39,152 bases of DNA. It comes from Sulfurimonas sp. GTDB lineage: Bacteria; Campylobacterota; Campylobacteria; Campylobacterales; Sulfurimonadaceae. Under the pieces are notes generated by a model. It did not search any database and was not told where the DNA came from. It saw only the letters and a program-made list of their open reading frames with translations. How positions within the stretch are numbered: the stretch's first letter is position 1; each line of letters starts with the position of its first letter. The stretch is taken from positions 1 to 39,152 of the forward strand of contig NZ_JALNZY010000013.1 of assembly GCF_023229105.1 (NCBI RefSeq). Reading direction: 5' to 3'. The position numbers were made by a program, and so were the translations under genes. Positions 1 to 8,300 of the stretch are shown piece by piece.

Positions 1-4
1 ACCA
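1..4 (+). tRNA. possible 3' end (ACCA) of an upstream tRNA
   Basis: The window opens with ACCA, which would fit a discriminator A plus the encoded CCA of a tRNA lying mostly outside the window. All three complete tRNAs here encode their CCA, and in E. coli a tRNA-Tyr ending in ACCA sits just before glyT-thrT-tufB. Four bases alone cannot prove it, so this is a context-based guess. Confidence 0.25.
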
Positions 5-18
5 TTTCAATGGCACAT

Positions 19-95
19 GCGGGCGTAGCTCAGTTGGCTAGAGCGTCAGCCTTCCAAGCTGAGGGTCGAGGGTTCGAGTCCCTTCACCCGCTCCA
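19..95 (+). tRNA. tRNA-Gly (anticodon TCC)
   Basis: A full cloverleaf can be drawn. The D arm is GCTC/GAGC, the anticodon arm is TCAGC/GCTGA around the loop CTTCCAA (anticodon TCC, reading GGA/GGG), and the T arm GAGGG/CCCTT encloses TTCGAGT. The CCA end is encoded. The acceptor stem GCGGGCG/CACCCGC contains one C-A mismatch at pair 6-67, and the T stem ends in a G-U pair. It lies upstream of tRNA-Thr and tuf, in the same order as glyT-thrT-tufB of E. coli, so it is probably processed from a longer transcript starting left of the window. Confidence 0.95.
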
Positions 96-245
96 TTGAA
101 CATTCTGGAAGCTGAAGTACAAATTCAACCTACTTCATATTATGTTGATATATTTAATAAATGTATATATTTACATAGCTATCTACACAAAAATAACTGA
201 TATTTAAAAGAATTATGCAATTATTGCTTTGTTTACTATTACTAT

Positions 246-320
<75 letters not shown>

Positions 321-369
321 TAAGATAAGGTATAGATAAAGTTTAAGCAATAATTGAATAATTTTTGGG

Positions 370-375
370 TATAAT
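370..375 (+). promoter_or_regulatory. tuf promoter, -10 box
   Basis: A perfect TATAAT follows a T-run and TGGG, the usual housekeeping promoter shape in Campylobacterota. Transcription would start near 382, giving a leader of about 30 bases with the strong ribosome binding site GGAGGA at 401-406. Confidence 0.7.
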
Positions 376-410
376 TCCATTTCTATTCACAAATTAAGTC
401 GGAGGACACT

Positions 411-1610
411 ATGGCAAAAGAAAAGTTTTCGCGTAATAAACCGCACGTAAACATTGGAACTATTGGTCACGTAGATCATGGTAAAACAACATTGACAGCT
501 GCAATTACTGCAGTATTAGCAGTAACTAACGGTGCAAAAATGATGGATTATGATGCAATTGACAATGCTCCTGAAGAGCGTGAGCGTGGTATTACAATTG
601 CAACTTCACACGTAGAGTATGAAACAAATAATCGTCACTATGCACACGTTGACTGCCCAGGTCACGCCGATTATGTTAAAAACATGATTACGGGTGCTGC
701 ACAAATGGATGGTGCTATTTTAGTTGTTTCTGCAGCTGATGGTCCAATGCCACAAACACGTGAGCATATTCTTCTTTCTAAGCAAGTAGGCGTTCCATAC
801 CTAGTTGTTTTCATGAATAAAGAAGATATGGTTGATGATGAAGAGTTATTAGAGTTAGTTGAGATGGAAATTCGTGAACTTCTTGACACTTATGACTTCC
901 CAGGTGATGATACTCCAATCACGGCTGGATCAGCTCTTAGAGCTCTTGAAGAAGCAAAAACTGGCACTCTTGGACCATGGTCAGCTAAAATTCAACAACT
1001 TATGAAAACAGTTGATGAGTATATTCCTGAGCCAACTCGTGAAACTGACAAAGATTTCTTAATGCCAGTTGAGGATGTTTTCTCAATCTCTGGACGTGGA
1101 ACAGTTGTTACAGGTCGTATTGAGCGTGGTATCGTTAAAATTGGTGATACTATTGAAATCGTAGGTATTCGTGATACTCAAAAAACTACTGTTACTGGTA
1201 TTGAGATGTTTCGTAAAGAGATGGATCAAGGCGAAGCAGGAGATAACTGTGGTGTTCTTGTTCGTGGTATCGGTAAAGATGATGTTGAGCGTGGTCAAGT
1301 ACTTTGTAAGCCAGGTACGATTAACCCTCACACTAAGTTTTCAGCTGAGATCTATGTACTAAGCAAAGAAGAGGGTGGACGTCATACTCCGTTCTTTACT
1401 AACTATCGTCCACAGTTCTATGTTCGTACTACAGACGTTACAGGTGCAATTTCATTACCAGAAGGTACTGAGATGGTTATGCCAGGTGACAACGTAAGTA
1501 TTACTGTTGAGCTAATCCACCCAATCGCTATGGAAAAAGGTACTAAGTTCGCTATCCGTGAGGGTGGACGTACTGTTGGTGCTGGTGTTGTAGCTGAGAT
1601 TCTTGCATAA
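411..1610 (+). CDS. tuf: elongation factor Tu
   Basis: EF-Tu brings aminoacyl-tRNA to the ribosomal A site as a ternary complex with GTP, in the cytoplasm. The 399-residue length is normal. The GTPase motifs are all present: G1 GHVDHGKT at residues 19-26, G3 in DCPGHADYVKNM, and G4 NKED. Domains 2 and 3 follow, ending in the usual hydrophobic C-terminus. The start is set by a GGAGGA site four bases before the ATG. In this lineage tuf lies apart from the str operon and heads the secE-nusG-ribosomal protein block. Codon use is typical of a very highly expressed gene. Identification is certain. Confidence 0.99.
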   Translation: MAKEKFSRNKPHVNIGTIGHVDHGKTTLTAAITAVLAVTNGAKMMDYDAIDNAPEERERGITIATSHVEYETNNRHYAHVDCPGHADYVKNMITGAAQMDGAILVVSAADGPMPQTREHILLSKQVGVPYLVVFMNKEDMVDDEELLELVEMEIRELLDTYDFPGDDTPITAGSALRALEEAKTGTLGPWSAKIQQLMKTVDEYIPEPTRETDKDFLMPVEDVFSISGRGTVVTGRIERGIVKIGDTIEIVGIRDTQKTTVTGIEMFRKEMDQGEAGDNCGVLVRGIGKDDVERGQVLCKPGTINPHTKFSAEIYVLSKEEGGRHTPFFTNYRPQFYVRTTDVTGAISLPEGTEMVMPGDNVSITVELIHPIAMEKGTKFAIREGGRTVGAGVVAEILA

Positions 1611-1654
1611 TTCGCCTTTTGGCGGTATGCAAAATCCAATAAAAGGTTAATAAC

Positions 1655-1807
1655 ATGAGAGAAGCAATACATTTAGGATGTGAAAAGTGTACTCGTCGTA
1701 ACTATCACACAACCAAAAACAAAAAAACTCATACTGAAAAATTTTCAGTAAAAAAATATTGTAAGTTTTGTCGTGAGCATACTGTTCACAAAGAGATGAA
1801 ACTCTAA
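1655..1807 (+). CDS. rpmG: 50S ribosomal protein bL33
   Basis: This 50-residue protein is too short for usual ORF filters. The product begins MREAIHLGCEKCTRRNYH and carries two CxxC pairs (CEKC and CKFC), so it is the zinc-binding C+ form of L33. It ends in the basic HKEMKL. L33 is a small component of the large subunit near the E site. It follows tuf by 44 bases with a weak Shine-Dalgarno (AAAAGG), and precedes the tRNA-Trp gene, an arrangement common in Campylobacterota. A terminator-like hairpin follows the stop codon. Confidence 0.96.
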   Translation: MREAIHLGCEKCTRRNYHTTKNKKTHTEKFSVKKYCKFCREHTVHKEMKL

Positions 1808-1820
1808 TATAGTTGCAATG

Positions 1821-1854
1821 AAGCTTAAGTCTTTTTGACTTAGCTTTTTGTTTT
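1821..1854 (+). terminator. rho-independent terminator-like hairpin between rpmG and tRNA-Trp
   Basis: AAGCTTAAGTC (1821-1831) pairs with GACTTAGCTT (1837-1846) around a T5 loop, leaving one bulged T, and is followed by TTTGTTTT. This has the form of an intrinsic terminator. It ends only five bases before tRNA-Trp, so it may be leaky, may end the tuf-rpmG message, or may serve in processing. Confidence 0.7.
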
Positions 1855-1859
1855 AAGAT

Positions 1860-1936
1860 AGGCGTGTAGCTCCAACGGTTAGAGCACCGGATTCCAAATC
1901 CGGGTGTTGGGAGTTCGAATCTCTCTACGCCTGCCA
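1860..1936 (+). tRNA. tRNA-Trp (anticodon CCA)
   Basis: The acceptor stem AGGCGTG/TACGCCT closes with one G-U pair. The D arm is GCTC/GAGC, the anticodon arm CCGGA/TCCGG encloses TTCCAAA (anticodon CCA, reading UGG), and the T arm is GGGAG/CTCTC around TTCGAAT. Discriminator G and an encoded CCA follow. Its place between rpmG and secE is conserved in many bacteria. I see no obvious promoter between the upstream hairpin and the tRNA. Confidence 0.97.
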
Positions 1937-1997
1937 CATTGATTATTTGTAAAGCTATAGGGCTTTATCTGTAATTAATGACTATTAGGAAAGTTAA

Positions 1998-2177
1998 ATG
2001 AATTTAAGTACACTTATTAAAAACGCAAAAATAGAGCTAAGTAAAGTTATTTTTCCTACAAAAGGTCAAGTAAAGCAAGCTTATATTTCAGTTGTAATAG
2101 TTGTTGCTGTTATAGCTGCCTTTTTAGCACTGATTGATTTAATTATGTCGTCGGTTATGTCAGCAATCTTAGGATAA
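1998..2177 (+). CDS. secE: preprotein translocase subunit SecE
   Basis: This 59-residue protein is the short single-spanning form of SecE. It has an amphipathic N-terminal part containing the family signature around VIFPTKGQVKQAYISV, then one transmembrane segment (about residues 29-50) rich in Val, Ile and Ala. SecE clamps SecY in the inner-membrane SecYEG export channel. The ATG follows a weak AGGAAAG site. nusG starts nine bases after the stop, which is the almost universal secE-nusG pairing and supports the call in spite of the small size. Confidence 0.95.
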   Translation: MNLSTLIKNAKIELSKVIFPTKGQVKQAYISVVIVVAVIAAFLALIDLIMSSVMSAILG

Positions 2178-2186
2178 GGAGTAGCA

Positions 2187-2729
2187 GTGGAGGAAAAAAA
2201 AAGTAATCATCAGTGGTACTCTATACAGACATATGGAAATGAGAGAACGGTTCGCTTAGCAATTTTAAATATAATTGAAGAGATGGGGTTACAGGACAAA
2301 ATAACAGATGTTATAGTTCCTACCGAAGATGTCATAGAAGTAAAAGAGGGTAAGAAAAAAATATCTGAGAGATCTCTGTACTCAGGTTATGTTTTTGCAA
2401 GAATAGATTTAAGCACGGAGATACAGCATCTTATCCAGAGTATTCCGAAGGTGTCTGGATTTATCGGCGAGGCAAATACGCCAACACCGTTAAGCGAACA
2501 TGATATCAATGTAATATTAGATCGTGTGCAAAACCGAGCGGCACCTAAGCCAAAGATATTTTTTGATAGTGGGGAGATGGTACGTATTATTGACGGACCG
2601 TTTGCAAACTTTACGGCAACTGTGGATGAGTATGATTTAGAGCACGGAACTCTAAAACTTAACGTTTCAATTTTTGGTAGAGCAACTCCGGTTGATATCT
2701 CTTATACCCAAGTTGAAAAAATAATTTAA
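2187..2729 (+). CDS. nusG: transcription termination/antitermination protein NusG
   Basis: NusG binds the RNA polymerase clamp helices, suppresses pausing, and links polymerase to Rho or to the ribosome. At 180 residues it has the normal length. The NGN domain covers about residues 10-110 (WYSIQTYGNER, and SGYVFARIDL at 66-75). The KOW domain is at about 127-155 with GEMVRIIDGPFANFTATV. Translation starts at GTG, chosen because the AAGGAG at 2176-2181, overlapping the secE stop, is correctly spaced and no later ATG keeps the NGN fold. It is probably co-transcribed with secE. Confidence 0.97.
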   Translation: MEEKKSNHQWYSIQTYGNERTVRLAILNIIEEMGLQDKITDVIVPTEDVIEVKEGKKKISERSLYSGYVFARIDLSTEIQHLIQSIPKVSGFIGEANTPTPLSEHDINVILDRVQNRAAPKPKIFFDSGEMVRIIDGPFANFTATVDEYDLEHGTLKLNVSIFGRATPVDISYTQVEKII

Positions 2730-2737
2730 TTAGCAAT

Positions 2738-2843
2738 AAGCTACGCTAACTTTAGATTTTTTTATAAAAGTTTAATGTTAGCGTAGTTTAAAGCGACTAG
2801 TCGCGCGAGCATTCTGCTGAAGAAAACTTAGCGTTAGCGTAGC
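2738..2843 (+). promoter_or_regulatory. candidate switchable leader upstream of rplK (three copies of an 11-mer)
   Basis: An 11-base sequence occurs once as GCTACGCTAAC (2740-2750) and once in full in the opposite sense as GTTAGCGTAGC (2833-2843). A third copy, GTTAGCGTAGT, lies at 2777-2787. The first copy can therefore pair with either of the other two; the nearer pairing extends to 13 bp (2738-2750 with 2777-2789, one G-U). A 12-bp perfect palindrome GCGACTAGTCGC (2793-2804) lies between them. Alternative pairing is the usual form of an attenuator or translational control RNA, and the L11 operon leader is a known target of autoregulation by L1 in other bacteria. The function here is inference. 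Confidence 0.45.
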
Positions 2844-2895
2844 AAACTGGACTCTGTTCAGATTGCGTTAAGTAAAATAATAAAAAGGAAAAAAG

Positions 2896-3321
2896 ATGGC
2901 AAAAAAAATATTAGGCTATATTAAGCTACAGATTGAAGCTGGTAAAGCAACACCTGCACCTCCAGTAGGACCAGCTTTAGGACAACGTGGTGTTAACATC
3001 ATGGAGTTTACTAAAGCATTTAATGAAAAGACAAAAGATAAAATGGGATTTAAAGTTCCTGTTATTATAACTGTTTATACTGATAAAAGTTTTACTTTTA
3101 TCACAAAACAACCACCTGTATCAGCGCTTTTAATGAATGCAGCCGGAGTTAAAAAAGGCTCAGACAATGCACTTAAAAACAAAATCGCAAAGATTACTCG
3201 TGCACAGTTAATGGAAGTTGTAGATAGAAAAATTGAAGACTTAAATACTGATGATAAAGTGATGGCTGCCAATATTGTTGCCGGTTCTGCGCGTTCAATC
3301 GGTATAGAAGTAATAGATTAA
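2896..3321 (+). CDS. rplK: 50S ribosomal protein uL11
   Basis: L11 forms the GTPase-associated centre with 23S rRNA and is needed for factor binding and for RelA activation. The 141 residues include the conserved proline-rich turn at about 19-35 (TPAPPVGPALGQRGVNI), followed by the rRNA-binding C-terminal domain with the GSARSIGIEV end. An AAAAAGGAAAAAAG purine stretch precedes the ATG. It is the first gene of the rplK-rplA-rplJ-rplL-rpoB-rpoC series, behind a structured leader. Confidence 0.98.
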   Translation: MAKKILGYIKLQIEAGKATPAPPVGPALGQRGVNIMEFTKAFNEKTKDKMGFKVPVIITVYTDKSFTFITKQPPVSALLMNAAGVKKGSDNALKNKIAKITRAQLMEVVDRKIEDLNTDDKVMAANIVAGSARSIGIEVID

Positions 3322-3338
3322 AAAGAAAATATCATCGA

Positions 3339-3387
3339 CCACAGTGATAGTAAATTTTGTGGCAGAATTTCATAGGAGAATTTCATA
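3339..3387 (+). promoter_or_regulatory. rplK-rplA spacer with hairpin and tandem repeat around the ribosome binding site
   Basis: CCACA (3339-3343) can pair with TGTGG (3358-3362). After it, the 11-mer AGAATTTCATA occurs twice, at 3364-3374 and 3377-3387, with the Shine-Dalgarno AGGAG straddling the junction and the second copy running directly into the rplA ATG. A role in translational control of rplA is possible but unproven. Confidence 0.35.
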
Positions 3388-4080
3388 ATGAGTAAAAGAT
3401 ATAAACAATTAATAGAAAAAATTGATGCTACAAAAAGATATAGTGTTGATGAAGCATCAGTAGAAGTTAAAAATCTAGTAAGTGCAAAATTTGACGAGAC
3501 TGTTGAAGTTGCATTAAACCTAAATGTAGATCCAAGACACGCAGATCAGATGATTCGTGGTGCAATAGTTCTTCCTCATGGAACAGGTAAAACTGTTCGT
3601 GTTGCTGTTTTTGCTAAAGGTGTTAAAGCTGATGAAGCTAAAGCAGCTGGAGCAGATATCGTTGGTACTGATGATTTAGTACAACAAATCAAAGATGGAA
3701 TTTTTAACTTTGATATAGTTGTAGCTGCACCTGATTGTATGGGACTTGTTGGTCAAATCGGTCGTATTTTAGGGCCAAAAGGTATGATGCCGAACCCTAA
3801 AACAGGTACTGTAACTCCAGATGTTGCAACTGCTGTTAAAAATGTTAAAGGTGGTCAAGTAAATTTCCGTGTTGATAAAAAAGGAAATATTCATGCCGGT
3901 ATCGGCAAAGCAAGTTTTGATGCTGACAAACTTGCAGAAAATTTATCATCTTTTGTAAGAGCTATAAATAAGCATAAGCCCTCTTCTGCAAAAGGTCGTT
4001 ATATTAAAAATGCAGCTCTTAGTTTAACTATGAGTCCTGCTATTAAACTTGATGTAATGCAATTGGCTGAAATTAAATAG
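3388..4080 (+). CDS. rplA: 50S ribosomal protein uL1
   Basis: L1 builds the mobile stalk at the E site and represses the L11 operon by binding its own mRNA in several bacteria. The protein is 230 residues, close to the usual 230-234. The L1 signature is visible at residues 115-140: PDCMGLVGQIGRILGPKGMM followed by PNPKTG. The basic N-terminus MSKRYKQLIEKID is typical. It follows rplK by 66 bases, which contain a small hairpin and a tandem repeat around the ribosome binding site. Confidence 0.98.
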   Translation: MSKRYKQLIEKIDATKRYSVDEASVEVKNLVSAKFDETVEVALNLNVDPRHADQMIRGAIVLPHGTGKTVRVAVFAKGVKADEAKAAGADIVGTDDLVQQIKDGIFNFDIVVAAPDCMGLVGQIGRILGPKGMMPNPKTGTVTPDVATAVKNVKGGQVNFRVDKKGNIHAGIGKASFDADKLAENLSSFVRAINKHKPSSAKGRYIKNAALSLTMSPAIKLDVMQLAEIK

Positions 4081-4092
4081 ATAGTAATTTTT

Positions 4093-4225
4093 AGTGCTTT
4101 ATTCGTAAAGCACTATCAAGTTACTGCTTTAGTAACTGCATTTTATGGACTGAAGATATAGGAGCGAAAGCTTAATATGCTAATTTAAACAATTAGCAAG
4201 CCTGTTGAAGTATTGTCTGGAAAGG
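4093..4225 (+). promoter_or_regulatory. L10-type mRNA leader upstream of rplJ
   Basis: The spacer before rplJ holds three good stem-loops. AGTGCTTTA/TAAAGCACT (4093-4101 with 4106-4114) closes on a UUCG tetraloop. AGTTACT/AGTAACT pairs 4119-4125 with 4131-4137. TGCTAATT/AATTAGCA pairs 4178-4185 with 4191-4198. Between the last two lies GGAGCGAAAGCTT (4161-4173), with a GNRA-type loop. Position and shape fit the L10(L12)4 binding leader known from many bacteria, through which the complex represses rplJL translation. A covariance search with the Rfam L10_leader model would settle it. Confidence 0.6.
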
Positions 4226-4234
4226 AGATATTCT

Positions 4235-4714
4235 ATGACAAAAACACAAAAAGCTGAAATTATTGAAGTGCTTTCAAATGAATTTAAAGATGCTCAAAGT
4301 GTAATCTTTTGTGATTACAAAGGTTTGGGCGTTTCTAAGCTTGAAGGTTTAAGAAAAGCTGCTCGTGCAAAAGACGCGAAGGTTCAAGTTGTTAAAAACA
4401 CTTTAGCAATGATTGCACTAAGCAATGCTGAACTTACGGGTGTTACGCTAAAAGATACTAATATTTTAGTATGGGGCGGTGATTCAGTTGCTACTTCTAA
4501 GATAGTTGCTGATTTTGCTAAAGACAACGATAAATTTGTAATTAAATCTGCTTATGTTGACCGTGAGCCTGCTGATGCTGCTAAAGTTGAAGCATTCGCA
4601 AAACTTCCTGGTCGCGAAGAGCTTCTTGCTATGCTTGCTGCTACTTGGATGGCACCTATTACATGTTTTACAATTGGACTTGATGCGTTAAGACAAAAAA
4701 AAGAGGAAGCATAA
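4235..4714 (+). CDS. rplJ: 50S ribosomal protein uL10
   Basis: L10 anchors the L7/L12 dimers to the ribosome base, forming the stalk that recruits translation factors. I choose the ATG preceded by AAAGGAG at 4221-4227 with seven-base spacing, giving 159 residues that begin MTKTQKAEIIEVL. An in-frame start 30 bases upstream would add an unconserved tail. The family signature DYKGLGVSKLEGLRKAARA lies at residues 27-45, and the C-terminal helix that binds L7/L12 ends in QKKEEA. rplL follows after 74 bases. Confidence 0.97.
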   Translation: MTKTQKAEIIEVLSNEFKDAQSVIFCDYKGLGVSKLEGLRKAARAKDAKVQVVKNTLAMIALSNAELTGVTLKDTNILVWGGDSVATSKIVADFAKDNDKFVIKSAYVDREPADAAKVEAFAKLPGREELLAMLAATWMAPITCFTIGLDALRQKKEEA

Positions 4715-4739
4715 TAGCTTCTAAAATCGTTAAAAACAG

Positions 4740-4757
4740 ATGAAGATTTTTCTTCAT
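4740..4757 (+). promoter_or_regulatory. hairpin between rplJ and rplL
   Basis: ATGAAGA (4740-4746) pairs with TCTTCAT (4751-4757) around TTTT, followed by TTTATAAATATAAAAAA. It is a weak terminator-like or processing hairpin. L7/L12 is needed in four or more copies per L10, so a stabilising or processing element here would make sense. That is inference. Confidence 0.35.
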
Positions 4758-4788
4758 TTTATAAATATAAAAAATAAGGAGCTATATT

Positions 4789-5160
4789 ATGGCTATAACT
4801 AAAGAAGATGTATTAGAGTTTATCTCAGGACTTTCTGTATTAGAACTTTCTGAGTTAGTAAAAGAGTTTGAAGAGAAATTTGGTGTGTCTGCGCAACCTG
4901 TTGCTGTAGCTGGTGGAGCTGTAGCTGCTGGAGCTGCTGCTGAAGAGCAAACAGAATTTAATGTTATCATTACTGATTCAGGCGATAAGAAAATTAACGT
5001 AATTAAAGTTATTCGTGCTCTTACAGGTTTAGGTCTAAAAGAGGCTAAAGAAGCAAGTGAAAACTTACCGTCAACTATCAAAGAAGGCGTAGATAAAGAT
5101 ACAGCTATGGATGCTAAAAAGCAACTTGAAGAAGCTGGTGCAAAAGTAGAAGTTAAATAA
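4789..5160 (+). CDS. rplL: 50S ribosomal protein bL12 (L7/L12)
   Basis: L7/L12 is the multi-copy stalk protein that contacts EF-Tu and EF-G. At 123 residues it has the family's usual plan. The N-terminal dimerisation helices cover about 1-35, an Ala/Gly/Val-rich hinge lies at about 37-52, and the C-terminal globular domain contains the conserved factor-binding stretch IKVIRALTGLGLKEAKE (residues 72-88). A TAAGGAG site lies nine bases before the ATG. It is followed by a 223-base structured spacer before rpoB. Confidence 0.98.
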   Translation: MAITKEDVLEFISGLSVLELSELVKEFEEKFGVSAQPVAVAGGAVAAGAAAEEQTEFNVIITDSGDKKINVIKVIRALTGLGLKEAKEASENLPSTIKEGVDKDTAMDAKKQLEEAGAKVEVK

Positions 5161-5171
5161 TTACTACTTAA

Positions 5172-5212
5172 GAGATGCTAAAGAGAGATTTTCTCTTTAG
5201 CATCTCATTTTT
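5172..5212 (+). terminator. rplL attenuator/terminator hairpin
   Basis: A perfect 15-bp stem (5172-5186 with 5192-5206, GAGATGCTAAAGAGA on the left arm) closes on a five-base loop and is followed by ATTTTT. This is a strong intrinsic terminator form between rplL and rpoB. Partial termination here is the classic way to keep ribosomal protein mRNA in excess over RNA polymerase mRNA. Confidence 0.75.
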
Positions 5213-5354
5213 GGGCGCTTTTACGAGTGGATTTTTATCTCTTCGTAAAAGTGCCCTTATGTCGTTAATAAGCACTATAACCAAAGCTCTTATTTTTGAG
5301 CTAAAAAATCATCTAGGGACGCCTAGATACGATACCTTAATCTTACTGATTAAG
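5213..5354 (+). promoter_or_regulatory. four further hairpins in the rplL-rpoB spacer
   Basis: Four more stem-loops follow the attenuator. A 14-bp stem with one G-U pair joins 5213-5226 (GGGCGCTTTTACGA) to 5243-5256. AGCTC/GAGCT joins 5285-5289 to 5298-5302. ATCTAGG/CCTAGAT joins 5311-5317 to 5322-5328 with the loop GACG. CTTAATC/GATTAAG joins 5336-5342 to 5348-5354. The series covers almost the whole spacer up to the rpoB ribosome binding site. Candidates are an antiterminator, an RNase III processing region, or a control site for rpoB translation. Confidence 0.5.
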
Positions 5355-5383
5355 CCTTAAATACAAACTCATCGAGGTAGCCA

Positions 5384-8300
5384 ATGTTAAACACTTTATA
5401 TTCCGGAAACCGTCTTCGTGTAGACTTCTCAAAAACTCCTCAACAGATAGAAGTACCAAACCTATTACAACTACAGCAAAGCTCATATGGCAAGTTCTTA
5501 ATGCTTGATGAAAAAGATAGAGCGCAAAGCGGTGTAGAGACAGTATTTCAGTCAGTTTTTCCAATTCATGATTCTCAAAATAGATTAACAGTTGAGTATA
5601 TCGGCAGTGAAGTAGGCAAGCCAAAGTACACAGTTAGAGAGTGTATGGAGCGCGGACTTACTTATGCAGTAAGCTTAAGAATGAAAACACGTCTTATTCT
5701 TTGGGACAGAGATGAAAATACAAAAGAGAAGTTAGGCGTTAAAGATATTAAAGAGCAAAGTATTTTTGTTCGTGATATTCCTTTGATGACTGATAGAACA
5801 TCATTTATTATAAATGGTGTTGAGAGAGTTGTTGTAAATCAACTTCATCGTTCTCCGGGTGTAATTTTTAAAGAAGAAGAGTCAACTACTTCTGGCAACA
5901 AGCTTATCTATACAGGTCAAATAATTCCAGATCGCGGCTCATGGCTCTATTTTGAATATGATCCTAAAGATATACTTTATATGAGAATTAATAAGCGTCG
6001 TAAAGTTCCGGTAACTATTATGTTTCGTGCACTTGGATACTCTAAACAAGATATCTTGAAACTTTTTTACCCGATCCAAAACATAAGCATAGTAGATAAC
6101 AAATTTTTAATGTCTTTTAATCCAAAAGACTATTCAGCAAGATTGACTTACGATTTGATTGATAAAGAGGGGAATATTCTTTTAGCTTCAGGTAAAAGAC
6201 TCTCAGTTAAAAGATCGCAAAAATTTATTGAAGATGGACTTAAAGAGGTAGAATACCCTCTTGAAGTATTGCTTGACCGCTATTTGGCTAAACCAATTAT
6301 TGATCCTGAGACAGGTGAAGTGCTTTTTGAAGCTATGGCTCGTATTGATGAAAACAAGCTTAAGAAAATGAGCGAAGCCGGCATAAAAAACTTTAGTATC
6401 GCAAATGATTTAGCTGATGGTGTAGATGGCTCAATAATTAATGCTTTTAATGCTGATGCGGATTCTTTAAAACTACTAAAACAGACTGAAAATATTGAAG
6501 ATGAAAATGATCTCTCTGCTATTCGTATCTATAAAGTAATGAGACCGGGCGAGCCTGTAACTAAAGAAGCTGCAAAGATATTTGTAAATCAGCTTTTCTT
6601 TGATCCTGAGAGATATGACTTGACAAAAGTTGGTCGTATGAAAATGAATCATAAATTAGGGCTTAATATTCCTGAATATGTGACTGTTTTAACACATGAA
6701 GATATTATAGAATCTGTAAAATATGTTATTAAAGTTAAAAACGGTCTAGGTCATATTGATGATAGAGATCACCTAGGCAATCGTCGTATCCGTTCCATCG
6801 GAGAGCTTTTAGGAAATGAGCTACACAATGGTTTGATTAAAATGCAAAAAGCTATTCGTGATAAGCTCTCGACTATGAGCGGACCGATGAATGAGCTTAT
6901 GCCACACGATTTGATTAACTCAAAGATGATTACATCAACAATTATGGAGTTTTTCTCAGGCGGACAGCTTTCACAGTTTATGGATCAAACAAATCCACTC
7001 TCAGAAGTAACGCACAAGCGCCGTTTATCAGCACTTGGTGAAGGCGGTCTCGTTAAAGAGCGTGCAGGATTTGAAGTGCGTGACGTTCACCCGACTCACT
7101 ACGGTAGAATTTGTCCGATTGAGACTCCAGAGGGTCAAAATATCGGTCTTATCAATACTCTTGCAACTTACTCAAAAGTAAATGAGCATGGTTTTATTGA
7201 AGCTCCTTATAAAGTTATGAAAGATGGAAAAATTCTTAATGAGGTTGTCTATCTTACAGCAACTCAAGAAGAGGGCAAAAAGATTGCAGCAGCATCTAAT
7301 AAACTTGATGAAAATGGTCAATTTATAGATAAGTTAGTAGTAACTAGAGTAGATGGTGAAATATTACATCGTCCAGCAATTGAGTGTGAATATGCCGATC
7401 TCTCATCTCATATGGTTGTTGGTGTTGCAGCATCACTCATTCCATTTTTAGAGCATAATGATGCAAACCGTGCGCTTATGGGTTCAAACATGCAACGTCA
7501 GGCAGTGCCACTTATTAAGTGTGAAGCACCGATAGTTGGAACAGGGGTAGAGAAGCTTGTTGCACGTGACTCTTGGGAGTGTATTAAAGCTAGACGTTCA
7601 GGTATTGTAGAAAAAGTAGATGGAAAGCACATTTACATTATGGGCGACGATGAAGGAGAAATCTATATAGATTACTATCCATTACAAAAAAATCTTCGCA
7701 CAAACCAAAACACTGCGTTTGAGCAAAAACCGATTGTAAAGGTTGGACAGAGAGTTGAGACTAATCAAATAATTGCAGATGGTCCAAATATGGATCAAGG
7801 AGAGCTTGCTCTTGGTGTAAATGCTATGGTTGCCTTTATGCCTTGGAACGGTTATAACTTTGAGGATGCTATCGTAATCTCAGAAAGACTTATCCGTAAA
7901 GATGCATTTACTTCTGTTCATATTTACGAAAAAGAGGTTGAAGCAAGAGAGCTAAAGCATGGGGTAGAAGAGATTACTCGTGATATTCCAAATGTAAGAG
8001 ACGATGAACTCTCTCACTTAGATGACAGCGGTATTGTTAAAATCGGTACAAATGTTACGGGTGGTATGATTCTAGTAGGTAAAGTTTCTCCAAAAGGTGA
8101 AGTAAAACCTACTCCAGAGGAGAGACTTCTTCGCGCAATTTTTGGCGAAAAAGCTGGACATGTAATCAACAAATCACTATATTGTCCTCCAAGCATGGAG
8201 GGTGTTGTCGTTGATGTTAAAATCTTTACAAAAAAAGGTTATGACAAGGATGCGCGCGCACTCGAACTTGAAAAAGAGGAGCGAGATTATTTAGAGCGTG

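Noticed and set aside
671..889. Antisense reading frames inside tuf (also 1083-1331 and 1418-1672)
   Set aside because: They lie opposite a highly conserved gene, have low-complexity Ser/Thr-rich products and no ribosome binding site; they are shadows of tuf codon use.
4205..4234. Longer rplJ start
   Set aside because: The extra ten residues precede the AAAGGAG site and lie in the leader; the ATG at 4235 has ideal spacing and matches the family start.
5172..5354. CRISPR array or tandem repeat in the rplL-rpoB spacer
   Set aside because: The stems differ in sequence and length and no unit recurs, so it is neither.
5175..5360. A 61-codon frame in the rplL-rpoB spacer
   Set aside because: It runs straight through the five hairpins, has no proper start context, and its product is unlike any protein; the region is better explained as structured RNA.
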